Assembly: GCA_017398945.1 (NCBI GenBank)
Contig: JAFQES010000016.1
Span: 1 to 39,829 of the forward strand
Length of the DNA: 39,829 nucleotides
Direction: 5' to 3'
From: Bacilli bacterium
GTDB lineage: Bacteria > Bacillota_I > Bacilli_A > RF39 > UBA660
The notes beneath the pieces are model-generated. The model ran no database searches. It worked only from the letters and a program-made list of their open reading frames with translations, and was not told the DNA's origin. The position numbers and the translations under genes were made by a program. Positions 8,000-14,715 of the stretch are shown piece by piece (the stretch's first letter is position 1; each line of letters opens with the position of its first letter).

Positions 8000-8968
8000 A
8001 TGAAAAAATATATAATTTCAATATTGTGTGGTTTACTGTTATTTCCAAAAATCTCCTTAGCTTATTCTGATTATATTATTCCAGGCGGAGAAACTCTTGG
8101 GATTGATATTAAAAGTAATGGAGTTATGGTTATCGGATTTTATAAAATAAATGGAAAATACAATAAGGGTGATTTAAAAGTAGGAGATTATATTACTAAA
8201 ATTAATGGACAAAACACAGAAGATTTAGAAACATTAACAAGAAAAATTGAGGAAGCCGTTTCAAGTAAAAAGGTAAATATAACTTTTAAAAGAAATAATA
8301 AAGAACATACAACTACAATCGAATTAATATATGATAATAATACATATAAAACGGGTTTATATGTAAAAGATAATATAACGGGTATTGGTACACTAACTTA
8401 TGTTGATCCTAATACAAAGATATATGGTGCTTTAGGACATGAAATAATAGAAAGTTCTTCTAATTCTATTGTAGAAATTAAAACTGGAACAATATTTGAA
8501 AATAAAATAACATCAATTAATAAAAGTGCTAATGGTGCTCCAGGAAGTAAAAATGCCAAATTCTATTTTGATAATGTATATGGGGATATAAAAAAGAATA
8601 CTAAATATGGAATATATGGAAATTATAGTACAACTCTTCCCAATAAAGAACTTTTAAAAGTCGCTGAAAATAAAGATATAAAAGTAGGAGAAGCATATAT
8701 ATATACTGTTCTAGAAGACCAAAGTGTAGAAAAATTTACGATAAATATTAATAGTATAAATGAAGATTCGTATATCAAAAACCTAATTTTTACTATAACG
8801 GATGAACGCCTAATTTCTAAAACTGGAGGTATTGTTCAAGGGATGAGTGGCAGTCCTATTATGCAAGAGGATAAAATCATTGGAGCAGTTACTCATGTTA
8901 TGATAGACGATGTGTCTAGTGGCTATGGAATATTCATAACAACAATGTTAAAAGAAGGAGAAAGTTAA
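8000..8968 (+). CDS. spoIVB: SpoIVB-type serine peptidase (S55) with PDZ domain
   Basis: In Bacillus, SpoIVB is made in the forespore and activates sigma-K processing by cleaving SpoIVFA. This 322-residue protein has an N-terminal signal/anchor (about 1-21), a PDZ domain (about 30-110), and an S55 domain with GALGHEI (His147), an Asp at 268 and GMSGSP (Ser283). The 15-residue Asp-Ser spacing matches that between Asp363 and Ser378 of B. subtilis SpoIVB as I recall it. GIVQGMSGSPI and GAVTHVMIDD are close to the family consensus. The protein is shorter than the about 425-residue Bacillus enzyme. CATACTA at 7976-7982 resembles a sigma-G -10, but I see no convincing -35. Other sporulation-type genes (yqfC, yqfD) occur in the window. 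Confidence 0.9.
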   Translation: MKKYIISILCGLLLFPKISLAYSDYIIPGGETLGIDIKSNGVMVIGFYKINGKYNKGDLKVGDYITKINGQNTEDLETLTRKIEEAVSSKKVNITFKRNNKEHTTTIELIYDNNTYKTGLYVKDNITGIGTLTYVDPNTKIYGALGHEIIESSSNSIVEIKTGTIFENKITSINKSANGAPGSKNAKFYFDNVYGDIKKNTKYGIYGNYSTTLPNKELLKVAENKDIKVGEAYIYTVLEDQSVEKFTININSINEDSYIKNLIFTITDERLISKTGGIVQGMSGSPIMQEDKIIGAVTHVMIDDVSSGYGIFITTMLKEGES

Positions 8969-8980
8969 TTCTCTTTTTTT
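8958..8980 (+). terminator. Weak terminator at the end of spoIVB
   Basis: A 5-bp core stem (8958-8962 with 8969-8973), extendable by wobble pairs, followed by seven Ts. It lies between convergent genes. Confidence 0.45.
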
Positions 8981-8987
8981 GACTAAC

Positions 8988-9011
8988 AAAAAAGAACTTT
9001 TATAAAAGTTC
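8988..9011 (-). terminator. Intrinsic terminator of the PilB-like gene
   Basis: Reading on the minus strand, the palindrome GAACTTTTATAAAAGTTC (8994-9011) is followed by six Ts (8993-8988). It overlaps the gene's stop codon. Confidence 0.75.
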
Positions 9012-10280
9012 TACATCTTGTTCGAGCTTTTCGTTTTCTAAATTCATGCTTCCTAGTAAAGCACGTTTTAATTCTTCATCATTTTCATCAATGTCTTCAG
9101 CTATATCTATTAAATTAATTATTTCTTCAAATGAAGTAAGCCCATTAGCTACCTTTTCTAATCCATCTTGTAACATCGTGATAGTCTTACCTTCTTCATA
9201 AACTAATTCTCTTAATTCTTGTTTTTTGACATTGTTTACAATAGCATCTTTCATACTTTGATCGATGCTTAATACTTCATGAACTGCGATTCTTCCTTTA
9301 TAACCATTGAAACATTCGTTGCAACCATGAGGAGAGTAAATATATTCAACATCTTTTTTTAAGACTTTCTTCAAAACACTTTTTTCATAAGCAGTAGTAA
9401 ATGTTTTTTCACGACATTTTGGGCACAAACGTTTAGCTAGTCTTTGGGCGATTACAGTATTTAAAGCTGATCCTAATAAATATCTTTCAACTTCCATATC
9501 TAGTAATCTTTCAATGGTAGTAAGGGCATTATTGGTGTGGATAGTAGATAATACCAAGTGACCAGTAATAGATGCACGTACAGCAATTCTAGCAGTTTCG
9601 TCATCACGAATTTCCCCGATCATAATAGTGTCAGGGTCTTGACGTAAAATGCTTCGCAAAGCCGCTGAAAAGGTTAGACCAATTTCACTCATAACTTGAA
9701 CCTGATTAATCCCTGAAATTTTCATCTCTACGGGATCTTCAACAGTAATAATATTAGTTTTAACATCATTTAATCTTTGTAAAATTGAATATACAGTAGT
9801 TGATTTACCACTACCAGTAGCTCCGGTGACTAATATAATTCCGTTTGGACTATTTATAGCTTTAAGAATCTTTTTTAAGTTTATTTCCGAAAAATGCAAA
9901 CTTTCTAATCCTTCTAAACTTTTACTATAATCTAAAAGACGAATAACAATTTTTTCACCATCTACAATAGGAAGGGAAGAAACACGCATATCTACAGAGT
10001 ACGTATCTATACTACCTTTAATAGCACCATCTTGAGGTAATCTTGTTTCAGTAATATTCATTCCTGAAATAATTTTAACTCTCGTCAAAAGATTTTTTTT
10101 GACAGCGTCAGGAACTTTAGTATATTCATGTAATTCGCCATCAACTCTGATTCGAACATTTAAAACATCGGGTGTTGGATCAAAATGAATATCTGATGCT
10201 CCAAATTTGTTGGCATCAGCCAATATTTCGTCAACAATTTCAACTATGGGACGATTTTCAAAATCAAATTCACGAAACAT
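9000..10280 (-). CDS. GspE/PilB-family secretion/pilus assembly ATPase
   Basis: A 426-residue hexameric ATPase of the type II secretion/type IV pilus/competence class. It has the N-terminal SDIHFDP segment (about 30), Walker A GATGSGKST (about 153-161), the Asp-box ITVEDPVE, Walker B DTIMIGEIRD, the His-box TGHLVLSTIHTN, and a C-terminal tetracysteine zinc site (LCPKC and GCNECF). The frame opens at GTG 10292, but that GTG is part of the AAGGTG ribosome site, so ATG 10280 is preferred. It is the only minus-strand gene and stands alone, without the usual GspF-type membrane protein or pilins, so partners must be elsewhere or the gene has another role. ComGA and PilB are both possible orthologues. 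Confidence 0.9.
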   Translation of the reverse strand: MFREFDFENRPIVEIVDEILADANKFGASDIHFDPTPDVLNVRIRVDGELHEYTKVPDAVKKNLLTRVKIISGMNITETRLPQDGAIKGSIDTYSVDMRVSSLPIVDGEKIVIRLLDYSKSLEGLESLHFSEINLKKILKAINSPNGIILVTGATGSGKSTTVYSILQRLNDVKTNIITVEDPVEMKISGINQVQVMSEIGLTFSAALRSILRQDPDTIMIGEIRDDETARIAVRASITGHLVLSTIHTNNALTTIERLLDMEVERYLLGSALNTVIAQRLAKRLCPKCREKTFTTAYEKSVLKKVLKKDVEYIYSPHGCNECFNGYKGRIAVHEVLSIDQSMKDAIVNNVKKQELRELVYEEGKTITMLQDGLEKVANGLTSFEEIINLIDIAEDIDENDEELKRALLGSMNLENEKLEQDVELL

Positions 10281-10312
10281 AAAAATCAACACCTTCTTTT
10301 TATTCTAAAAAT

Positions 10313-10341
10313 ATTATATAACATAGATAATAATATCTCAA
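10313..10341 (-). promoter_or_regulatory. Predicted sigma-A promoter of the PilB-like gene
   Basis: Minus strand: -35 TTGAGA (10341-10336), 17-base spacer, -10 TATAAT (10318-10313). It diverges from the promoter at 10369. Confidence 0.65.
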
Positions 10342-10368
10342 GTAAAGATAATAATTTTTTTCCATTAA

Positions 10369-10397
10369 TTTACATTAAAATTTATACATGGTATAAT
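10369..10397 (+). promoter_or_regulatory. Predicted sigma-A promoter of the CmpB-family gene
   Basis: -35 TTTACA (10369-10374), 17-base spacer, extended -10 TG-G-TATAAT (hexamer 10392-10397). Confidence 0.65.
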
Positions 10398-10418
10398 ACT
10401 ACTTATAGGAGAGTTTTT

Positions 10419-11129
10419 ATGGTACTTATTGAATGGTTTATTTATTTTATTATATATAGCTTTATAGGGTATATAGTTGAAGTTATGTTTATGAGCATTT
10501 TAAATAAAAAAATAATTAATAGAGGTTTTTTATGTGGCCCTATATGTCCAATTTATGGAATGGGAGCTGTTGGCATGCTTTTATTTTTAAAAAGATATAG
10601 ACATGATTATGTTGCTTTATTTATTTTTGGAGCATTAATTGCTAGTGTTTTAGAATACGTAGTAAGTTACACTTTAGAAAAAGTATTTCATAATAAATGG
10701 TGGGACTATAGCAACAATAAGTTTAATATTAATGGTAGAGTATGTTTGCTAAATGCTTTTTTATTTGGATTATGTAGTGTAGGATTAATTGAATTTATTC
10801 ATCCGTTTATTTCAAAATTTGTTTTAATAATCCCCAAAAACTTATTAGTCATTATATTTATAATTTTAATTGTTGTATTAATAGCCGACACCATTTTTTC
10901 CTGCATTGTAGCATATAATTTAAGAAGCAGATTAATAATTGTAGAAGAATTAAAAAATGAGAAATTAAGTATGTTACCAAATTTATTTGAGGATAAACTA
11001 AAACAGAAAGTTGATAATTTAAAAATGTATCCGAATAGATTATTAAAAGCTTTTCCAGATGTTTTAACTAATTATAAAGATGAATTTGATATTATGAAAA
11101 AACATAAAAGTAAGAAACTTAAAAAATAA
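10419..11129 (+). CDS. Multi-pass membrane protein, putative ABC-transporter type IV (CmpB, PF06541) family
   Basis: 236 residues with about five hydrophobic segments and a basic C-terminal tail. The motifs GFLCGPICPIYGMG and WWDYSNNKFNINGRVCL are hallmarks of the family annotated as putative ABC-transporter type IV (ABC_trans_CmpB), common in Firmicutes but of unproven function. The first 20 residues (EWFIYFIIYSFIGYIVEV) also fit. GGAG lies 6-9 bases before the ATG. It is monocistronic, between its own promoter and a terminator, so no partner is suggested. Confidence 0.82.
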   Translation: MVLIEWFIYFIIYSFIGYIVEVMFMSILNKKIINRGFLCGPICPIYGMGAVGMLLFLKRYRHDYVALFIFGALIASVLEYVVSYTLEKVFHNKWWDYSNNKFNINGRVCLLNAFLFGLCSVGLIEFIHPFISKFVLIIPKNLLVIIFIILIVVLIADTIFSCIVAYNLRSRLIIVEELKNEKLSMLPNLFEDKLKQKVDNLKMYPNRLLKAFPDVLTNYKDEFDIMKKHKSKKLKK

Positions 11130-11137
11130 AAAATCTA

Positions 11138-11164
11138 AACAAATCTAAAAAAGATTTGTTTTTT
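11138..11164 (+). terminator. Intrinsic terminator after the CmpB-family gene
   Basis: 9-bp stem AACAAATCT/AGATTTGTT (11138-11146 with 11152-11160), A5 loop, T run. Confidence 0.8.
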
Positions 11165-11213
11165 AAAGGAAATCTCCTTCCTTCTTGGCAATATAACTAA
11201 TGAAGGGAGAAAA

Positions 11214-13262
11214 ATGAAAAGAAAAGATATTATTTATCAAAGAGATTTAAAAGATTGTGGTCCTTGTTGTTTATTAAGTATAATTCGACATTATAATGGT
11301 AATGTTCCATTAGAGAAAATAAGATTAGATACTTATGCCGATGATCGGGGGACTAGTGCATATCATCTAATTCGAGCAGCTAAATCGTATGGTTTTGAAG
11401 CAAATGGGATTAAATGTCAAGATTTTAAAAATATAAAAAAATTACCAGTTATAGCTCATATAATTCTAGAAAACGGACTCAACCATTTTATAGTAATTTA
11501 TAAAATAAAAAATGATAAATTAACCATTATGGATCCGGCTAAAGGAAAAGTAGTTATAACTAAAACACAATTTCTTAAACTATGGGACAATATAATTATA
11601 AATTTTCGTCCCAAACATGAAATAATAAATTATCCAATGCAAATAAATGTAGTAAGCTTCTTTTTTAAAATTTTGTTTAAAGAAAAACAAAAATACCTTC
11701 TATTAATCATATTAAGTCTTTTAATAATGTTTTGTAACTTATTAAATGGCTTTTACTTAAAATTTGGTGACTTTCTCATCCATAATAATAGAACAAACTT
11801 AATATTAAAATTATTTATATCATTCATAATAATTACAATTTTTAAAACACTAATAACATTTTGGCATAATGGATTATACATTAATTTAAATAAGAATATT
11901 CATAAAAGTTTAATATCAGATTTTGTAAGTCATATCTTTTTTCTTCCTTTAAATATATTACATAATAAGACATCTGGTGAAATAATAACTAGGGTTAATG
12001 AACTAAAAGAAATAAAAGAATTTTTTTCAGAGATGTTTATTAATTTATTACTTGATGTTTTATTAGTAATAGCGAGTTGTGGTATGTTAGCATTAATCAA
12101 TTTAAAATTATTTTTAATTATTATAATTACATATTTGTTGTATACGATAATTTCTTTACTTTTTGCAAATAAAGTAAGCTCTAAAATTAGACAATGGATG
12201 GATACTGAATCTGAGTATAATACTTGTTTAATTGAGAAAATTGAAATGGCTACTAGTATCAATAACTTACAAATTAAACCACAAATAAATTTATGGCTTG
12301 ATTATAAATTATCAGAAGTAATTAAAACTGATGATAATTTAAAAAGGTTATTGAACACTGAACACGTTTTAAAATCAATTTTTAAAGATTTAGGTTTTTT
12401 GCTATTAAATACATATGCATTATATCAACTATTATTAAACAAGTTTGATTTAATAAATTTAATTACCTTTAATTCTCTAACAAATTGGTTTTCAACATCT
12501 TATGAAAATATCATAAGAATTATTCCTCAATTCTATTATCTAAAAAATTCAATATATAAAGTAAGTGAATTTAGAAATTTACCAAAAGAAAAAGATAATG
12601 GAATTTTTATTCCTGAATTTAATAGTATTCAAATTAAAAATTTACAAGTTTCCTATGACGATACCACTATAATTAATAATTTTAATTATAAAATAATGCC
12701 TGGAAAAAGTTATTTTTTAAAGGGCTTATCTGGTTGTGGTAAAAGTACTTTAATAAAGTGCTTATATAAAGAAATCAATCATTATCAAGGAGATATTTTA
12801 CTAGGAAAATTAAATTATAAAGATATTAGTGCTAAATGGATTAAAGATAACTTTACAATTATTAATCAAAATGAAAGTCTTTATTCTGATACTATCTATC
12901 AAAATATTATTTGTCATCGCAACATATCTAAAAAACAATTTAAAAGAGTTTGCCAAATATGCTTGATAGATAAAATAGTTGCTAAAAAAACTTTACGCTT
13001 CTTAAGTAACGTAGCTGATAGTCTTACTAATCTTTCTGGAGGTGAAAAACAACAAATTATTTTAGCAAGAAACTTACTTAAGAAAGGAAGTGTAATTATC
13101 ATTGATGAAGCCTTAAGTGAAGTTGATCTTAAAACAGAAATAGAAATTATTAGAAATCTAAAAAAACATTATAAAAATCAAACAATTATTTATGTAAGTC
13201 ATAAGAATTTAAGTGAACATTTTGATTTTTGTATAAACATGCCAAAAAATATTAATAAGTAA
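11214..13262 (+). CDS. Peptidase-containing ABC transporter (PCAT), C39 bacteriocin exporter
   Basis: 682 residues in the order C39 peptidase, transmembrane domain, ABC ATPase. The peptidase (about 1-130) cleaves double-glycine leaders; Cys15 (DCGPCC), His91 (LNHFIV) and Asp107 (MDPAKG) form its catalytic set. Residues about 155-440 hold hydrophobic membrane segments. The nucleotide-binding domain has Walker A GLSGCGKST (504-512), signature LSGGE (607-611) and Walker B IIIDE (Asp631, Glu632). Two double-glycine precursor genes follow immediately, which strongly supports bacteriocin processing and export. GAAGGGAG lies 5 bases before the ATG. No accessory protein or immunity gene is seen. Confidence 0.95.
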   Translation: MKRKDIIYQRDLKDCGPCCLLSIIRHYNGNVPLEKIRLDTYADDRGTSAYHLIRAAKSYGFEANGIKCQDFKNIKKLPVIAHIILENGLNHFIVIYKIKNDKLTIMDPAKGKVVITKTQFLKLWDNIIINFRPKHEIINYPMQINVVSFFFKILFKEKQKYLLLIILSLLIMFCNLLNGFYLKFGDFLIHNNRTNLILKLFISFIIITIFKTLITFWHNGLYINLNKNIHKSLISDFVSHIFFLPLNILHNKTSGEIITRVNELKEIKEFFSEMFINLLLDVLLVIASCGMLALINLKLFLIIIITYLLYTIISLLFANKVSSKIRQWMDTESEYNTCLIEKIEMATSINNLQIKPQINLWLDYKLSEVIKTDDNLKRLLNTEHVLKSIFKDLGFLLLNTYALYQLLLNKFDLINLITFNSLTNWFSTSYENIIRIIPQFYYLKNSIYKVSEFRNLPKEKDNGIFIPEFNSIQIKNLQVSYDDTTIINNFNYKIMPGKSYFLKGLSGCGKSTLIKCLYKEINHYQGDILLGKLNYKDISAKWIKDNFTIINQNESLYSDTIYQNIICHRNISKKQFKRVCQICLIDKIVAKKTLRFLSNVADSLTNLSGGEKQQIILARNLLKKGSVIIIDEALSEVDLKTEIEIIRNLKKHYKNQTIIYVSHKNLSEHFDFCINMPKNINK

Positions 13263-13275
13263 GGAGGTTTTAAAA

Positions 13276-13422
13276 ATAGCAAAGTTAACAGAACAAGAAT
13301 TGATGGTAGTTGAAGGAGGCGGGATTAAAGTTAGTGTATTAGCTGCAATAGCTGGATTTGGAGTATTCATTATAGGAGTTTTTGATGGTTTAATAAGACC
13401 ATTAAAATGTCTAAAAAGATGA
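13276..13422 (+). CDS. Double-glycine leader bacteriocin precursor 1 (apparent AUA start)
   Basis: A 48-codon frame right after the exporter. If ATA 13276 is the start, the peptide is (M)AKLTEQELMVVEGG followed by GIKVSVLAAIAGFGVFIIGV and a short basic tail ending RPLKCLKR. The leader matches the C39-processed L..(E/Q)EL..V.GG pattern. The mature part, about 33-34 residues, is hydrophobic with a GVFDG (GxxxG) motif, as in class IIb two-peptide bacteriocins. A strong AAGGAGG (13261-13267) lies 8 bases before the ATA; the only ATG in frame (13303) would delete most of the leader. So either AUA is used, or an ATG has mutated or been misread. Function is inferred from leader and context. Confidence 0.7.
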   Translation: MAKLTEQELMVVEGGGIKVSVLAAIAGFGVFIIGVFDGLIRPLKCLKR

Positions 13423-13577
13423 AAAGATTAAATAAAAATGAATTAATGCAAATAAATGGAGGAGCCATCTCAGCATCATTTATTAATGCTTTATCCAGAG
13501 CAGCATCAACACTTTTAAATCTCGGCCAAATTGTTGGAACAACAATAAGAAGATTCTTTTCTAAAAAATATTGTTAA
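13419..13577 (+). CDS. Double-glycine leader bacteriocin precursor 2
   Basis: 52 residues from ATG 13419, which overlaps the preceding TGA as ATGA; an in-frame ATG at 13407 would add four residues. The leader MKRLNKNELMQINGG is a textbook C39 substrate. The mature peptide has 37 residues, starts AISASFINALSRAASTLLNL, contains GQIVG (GxxxG) and ends in a basic segment with a terminal Cys. It is cationic and amphipathic. Together with precursor 1 it fits a two-peptide (class IIb) bacteriocin. The ATGA overlap and absence of a strong own ribosome site suggest coupled, roughly equimolar synthesis. No immunity protein follows before the terminator. Confidence 0.78.
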   Translation: MKRLNKNELMQINGGAISASFINALSRAASTLLNLGQIVGTTIRRFFSKKYC

Positions 13578-13579
13578 AT

Positions 13580-13604
13580 AAGATATCCGTAAAGGATATC
13601 TTTT
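13580..13604 (+). terminator. Intrinsic terminator of the bacteriocin operon
   Basis: Stem AAGATATCC/GGATATCTT (13580-13588 with 13594-13602), GTAAA loop, short T run. Confidence 0.8.
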
Positions 13605-13608
13605 CAAT

Positions 13609-13637
13609 TTGACAAAATGATTTTATACCACTAAAAT
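13609..13637 (+). promoter_or_regulatory. Near-consensus promoter not assigned to a gene
   Basis: -35 TTGACA (13609-13614), 17-base spacer, -10 TAAAAT (13632-13637). Its transcript would begin near 13644 and contain AAAGGTGAT, a 7-codon frame (ATG 13663 to TAA 13684-13686, MIQTLEG) and the AACCCTCGAGGGTT palindrome before reaching the rpsU promoter. Confidence 0.55.
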
Positions 13638-13670
13638 AAAAATCGCTTTAAAGGTGATTGAAATGATTCA

Positions 13671-13684
13671 AACCCTCGAGGGTT
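13671..13684. repeat. Perfect 14-bp palindrome upstream of rpsU
   Basis: AACCCTCGAGGGTT is the most GC-rich stretch of this intergenic region. It lies about 43 bases before the rpsU -35 box. It could be an operator for a dimeric regulator or a small RNA hairpin with a UCGA loop; no T run follows, so it is not a terminator. Confidence 0.5.
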
Positions 13685-13726
13685 AAAACAAATCCATAAA
13701 AACATAAAAAATGTCATTTTTAATTA

Positions 13727-13755
13727 TTGTCAAAGAAAACATTAAGTGTTATAAT
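13727..13755 (+). promoter_or_regulatory. Predicted sigma-A promoter of rpsU-yqeY
   Basis: -35 TTGTCA (13727-13732), 17-base spacer, extended -10 TG-T-TATAAT (hexamer 13750-13755), 28 bases before rpsU. Confidence 0.7.
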
Positions 13756-13783
13756 GTTTTGTGAAACGAAGGGAGGGAAATAA

Positions 13784-13972
13784 ATGACAAAAGTAGTGGT
13801 TAAAAACAATGATGTTGAAAGCGCTTTAAAGAAATTTAAAACAAAAGTAGCACGTAGTGGTGTCCCTTCTGAAATAAAAAAGAGAAAACATTATGAAAAA
13901 CCAGGCGTAAAAAAACGTAATGAAAAAAAAGAAATGATCAAAAATTCTCGTAAACATAGAAAAGGAGAATAA
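13784..13972 (+). CDS. rpsU: 30S ribosomal protein bS21
   Basis: 62 residues, very basic. The N-terminal VVVKNNDVESALKKFKTKV strand-helix and the Arg/Lys-rich helical tail are typical of bS21, which binds near the 16S rRNA anti-Shine-Dalgarno platform. GGGAGG lies 7-12 bases before the ATG. yqeY starts 2 bases after the stop, an arrangement conserved in Firmicutes. Confidence 0.94.
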   Translation: MTKVVVKNNDVESALKKFKTKVARSGVPSEIKKRKHYEKPGVKKRNEKKEMIKNSRKHRKGE

Positions 13973-13974
13973 TA

Positions 13975-14409
13975 ATGAATGATAAAATTGCTAATGATTT
14001 TAAAGAAGCAATGAAAAGCCAAGATAAGTTCTCATTAAGTGTTTTAAGAATGTTAAAAAGTGCCATTCAAATGGATGCCATAAATAAAAAACATGAACTT
14101 AATGATGAAGAAATAATTGGTGTAATTAAAAAGCAAGTTAAAATGCGAAAAGATTCTGTAGAAGAATACAAAAAATATCAAAAACTTGATGAAGTTGAAT
14201 CTTTACAAAAAGAAATTGCAATTTTAAGTGAATACTTACCAGAAGAAGCTTCAAAAGAGCAAATTATCGAAGCTATAAATAAAGCATTTGAAATAATTAA
14301 TCCGACATCGATGAAAGATATGGGTGCTATTATGAAAGAAGTATCTTCAATGTTACCAAATGCTGATAAAAGTTTAGTAAGTAAACTTGTTAAAGAAAAA
14401 TTAAATTAA
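13975..14409 (+). CDS. yqeY: YqeY (GatB/YqeY domain) protein
   Basis: 144 residues, the usual length. The family shares its helical domain with the tRNA-binding tail of GatB; the cellular role is unsettled. Recognisable parts are LSVLRMLKSAIQ, EEIIGVIKKQVKMRKDS, EIAILSEYLPE and DMGAIMKEVSSMLP. AAAGGAG upstream of the ATG overlaps the end of rpsU. Confidence 0.92.
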   Translation: MNDKIANDFKEAMKSQDKFSLSVLRMLKSAIQMDAINKKHELNDEEIIGVIKKQVKMRKDSVEEYKKYQKLDEVESLQKEIAILSEYLPEEASKEQIIEAINKAFEIINPTSMKDMGAIMKEVSSMLPNADKSLVSKLVKEKLN

Positions 14410-14439
14410 AAATCTTTCAGTTTTTTGAAAGATTTTTTT
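14408..14439 (+). terminator. Intrinsic terminator after yqeY
   Basis: Stem of at least 10 bp (14410-14419 with 14426-14435; AATCTTTCA/TGAAAGATT core), T-rich loop, T run to about 14439. Confidence 0.8.
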
Positions 14440-14472
14440 ATGTTCATTCATATATATTTATAGGTGAGTATA

Positions 14473-14715
14473 ATGCTAATGATTAATAATATCAAAAATT
14501 ACCTATATGATAAAAAGTATTTTATTAATCTTTTTGATAATTACATTCATGTCTTTAACTATCTTAAATTACTAAAGTTTAGTAATGAAGAAATTAATTT
14601 GCAAGTAGAAAATTTTACTTTAAAAATAAAAGGTCAAGGTTTATTTATCACCAAAATGACTAATAATGAACTTTTAATAAAAGGCGAAGTACTAGGTTTG
14701 GAGATTGATAAATGA
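14473..14715 (+). CDS. yqfC: YqfC/YabP-family sporulation protein
   Basis: About 80 residues. Small size, the beta-rich end (FTLKIKGQGLFITKM then LLIKGEVLGLEI) and position directly before yqfD identify YqfC, a sigma-E-controlled coat/engulfment-associated protein in Bacillus. The frame opens at GTG 14464, but that GTG is part of the TAGGTGAG ribosome site, so ATG 14473 (or 14479) is the start. The last 4 bases overlap yqfD (ATGA). Sequence identity to YqfC is low; context carries weight. Confidence 0.75.
   Translation: MLMINNIKNYLYDKKYFINLFDNYIHVFNYLKLLKFSNEEINLQVENFTLKIKGQGLFITKMTNNELLIKGEVLGLEIDK

Noticed and set aside
13578-13783. Immunity gene between the bacteriocin genes and rpsU
   Set aside because: Only a 7-codon frame is present; there is no frame long enough for a membrane-spanning immunity protein.
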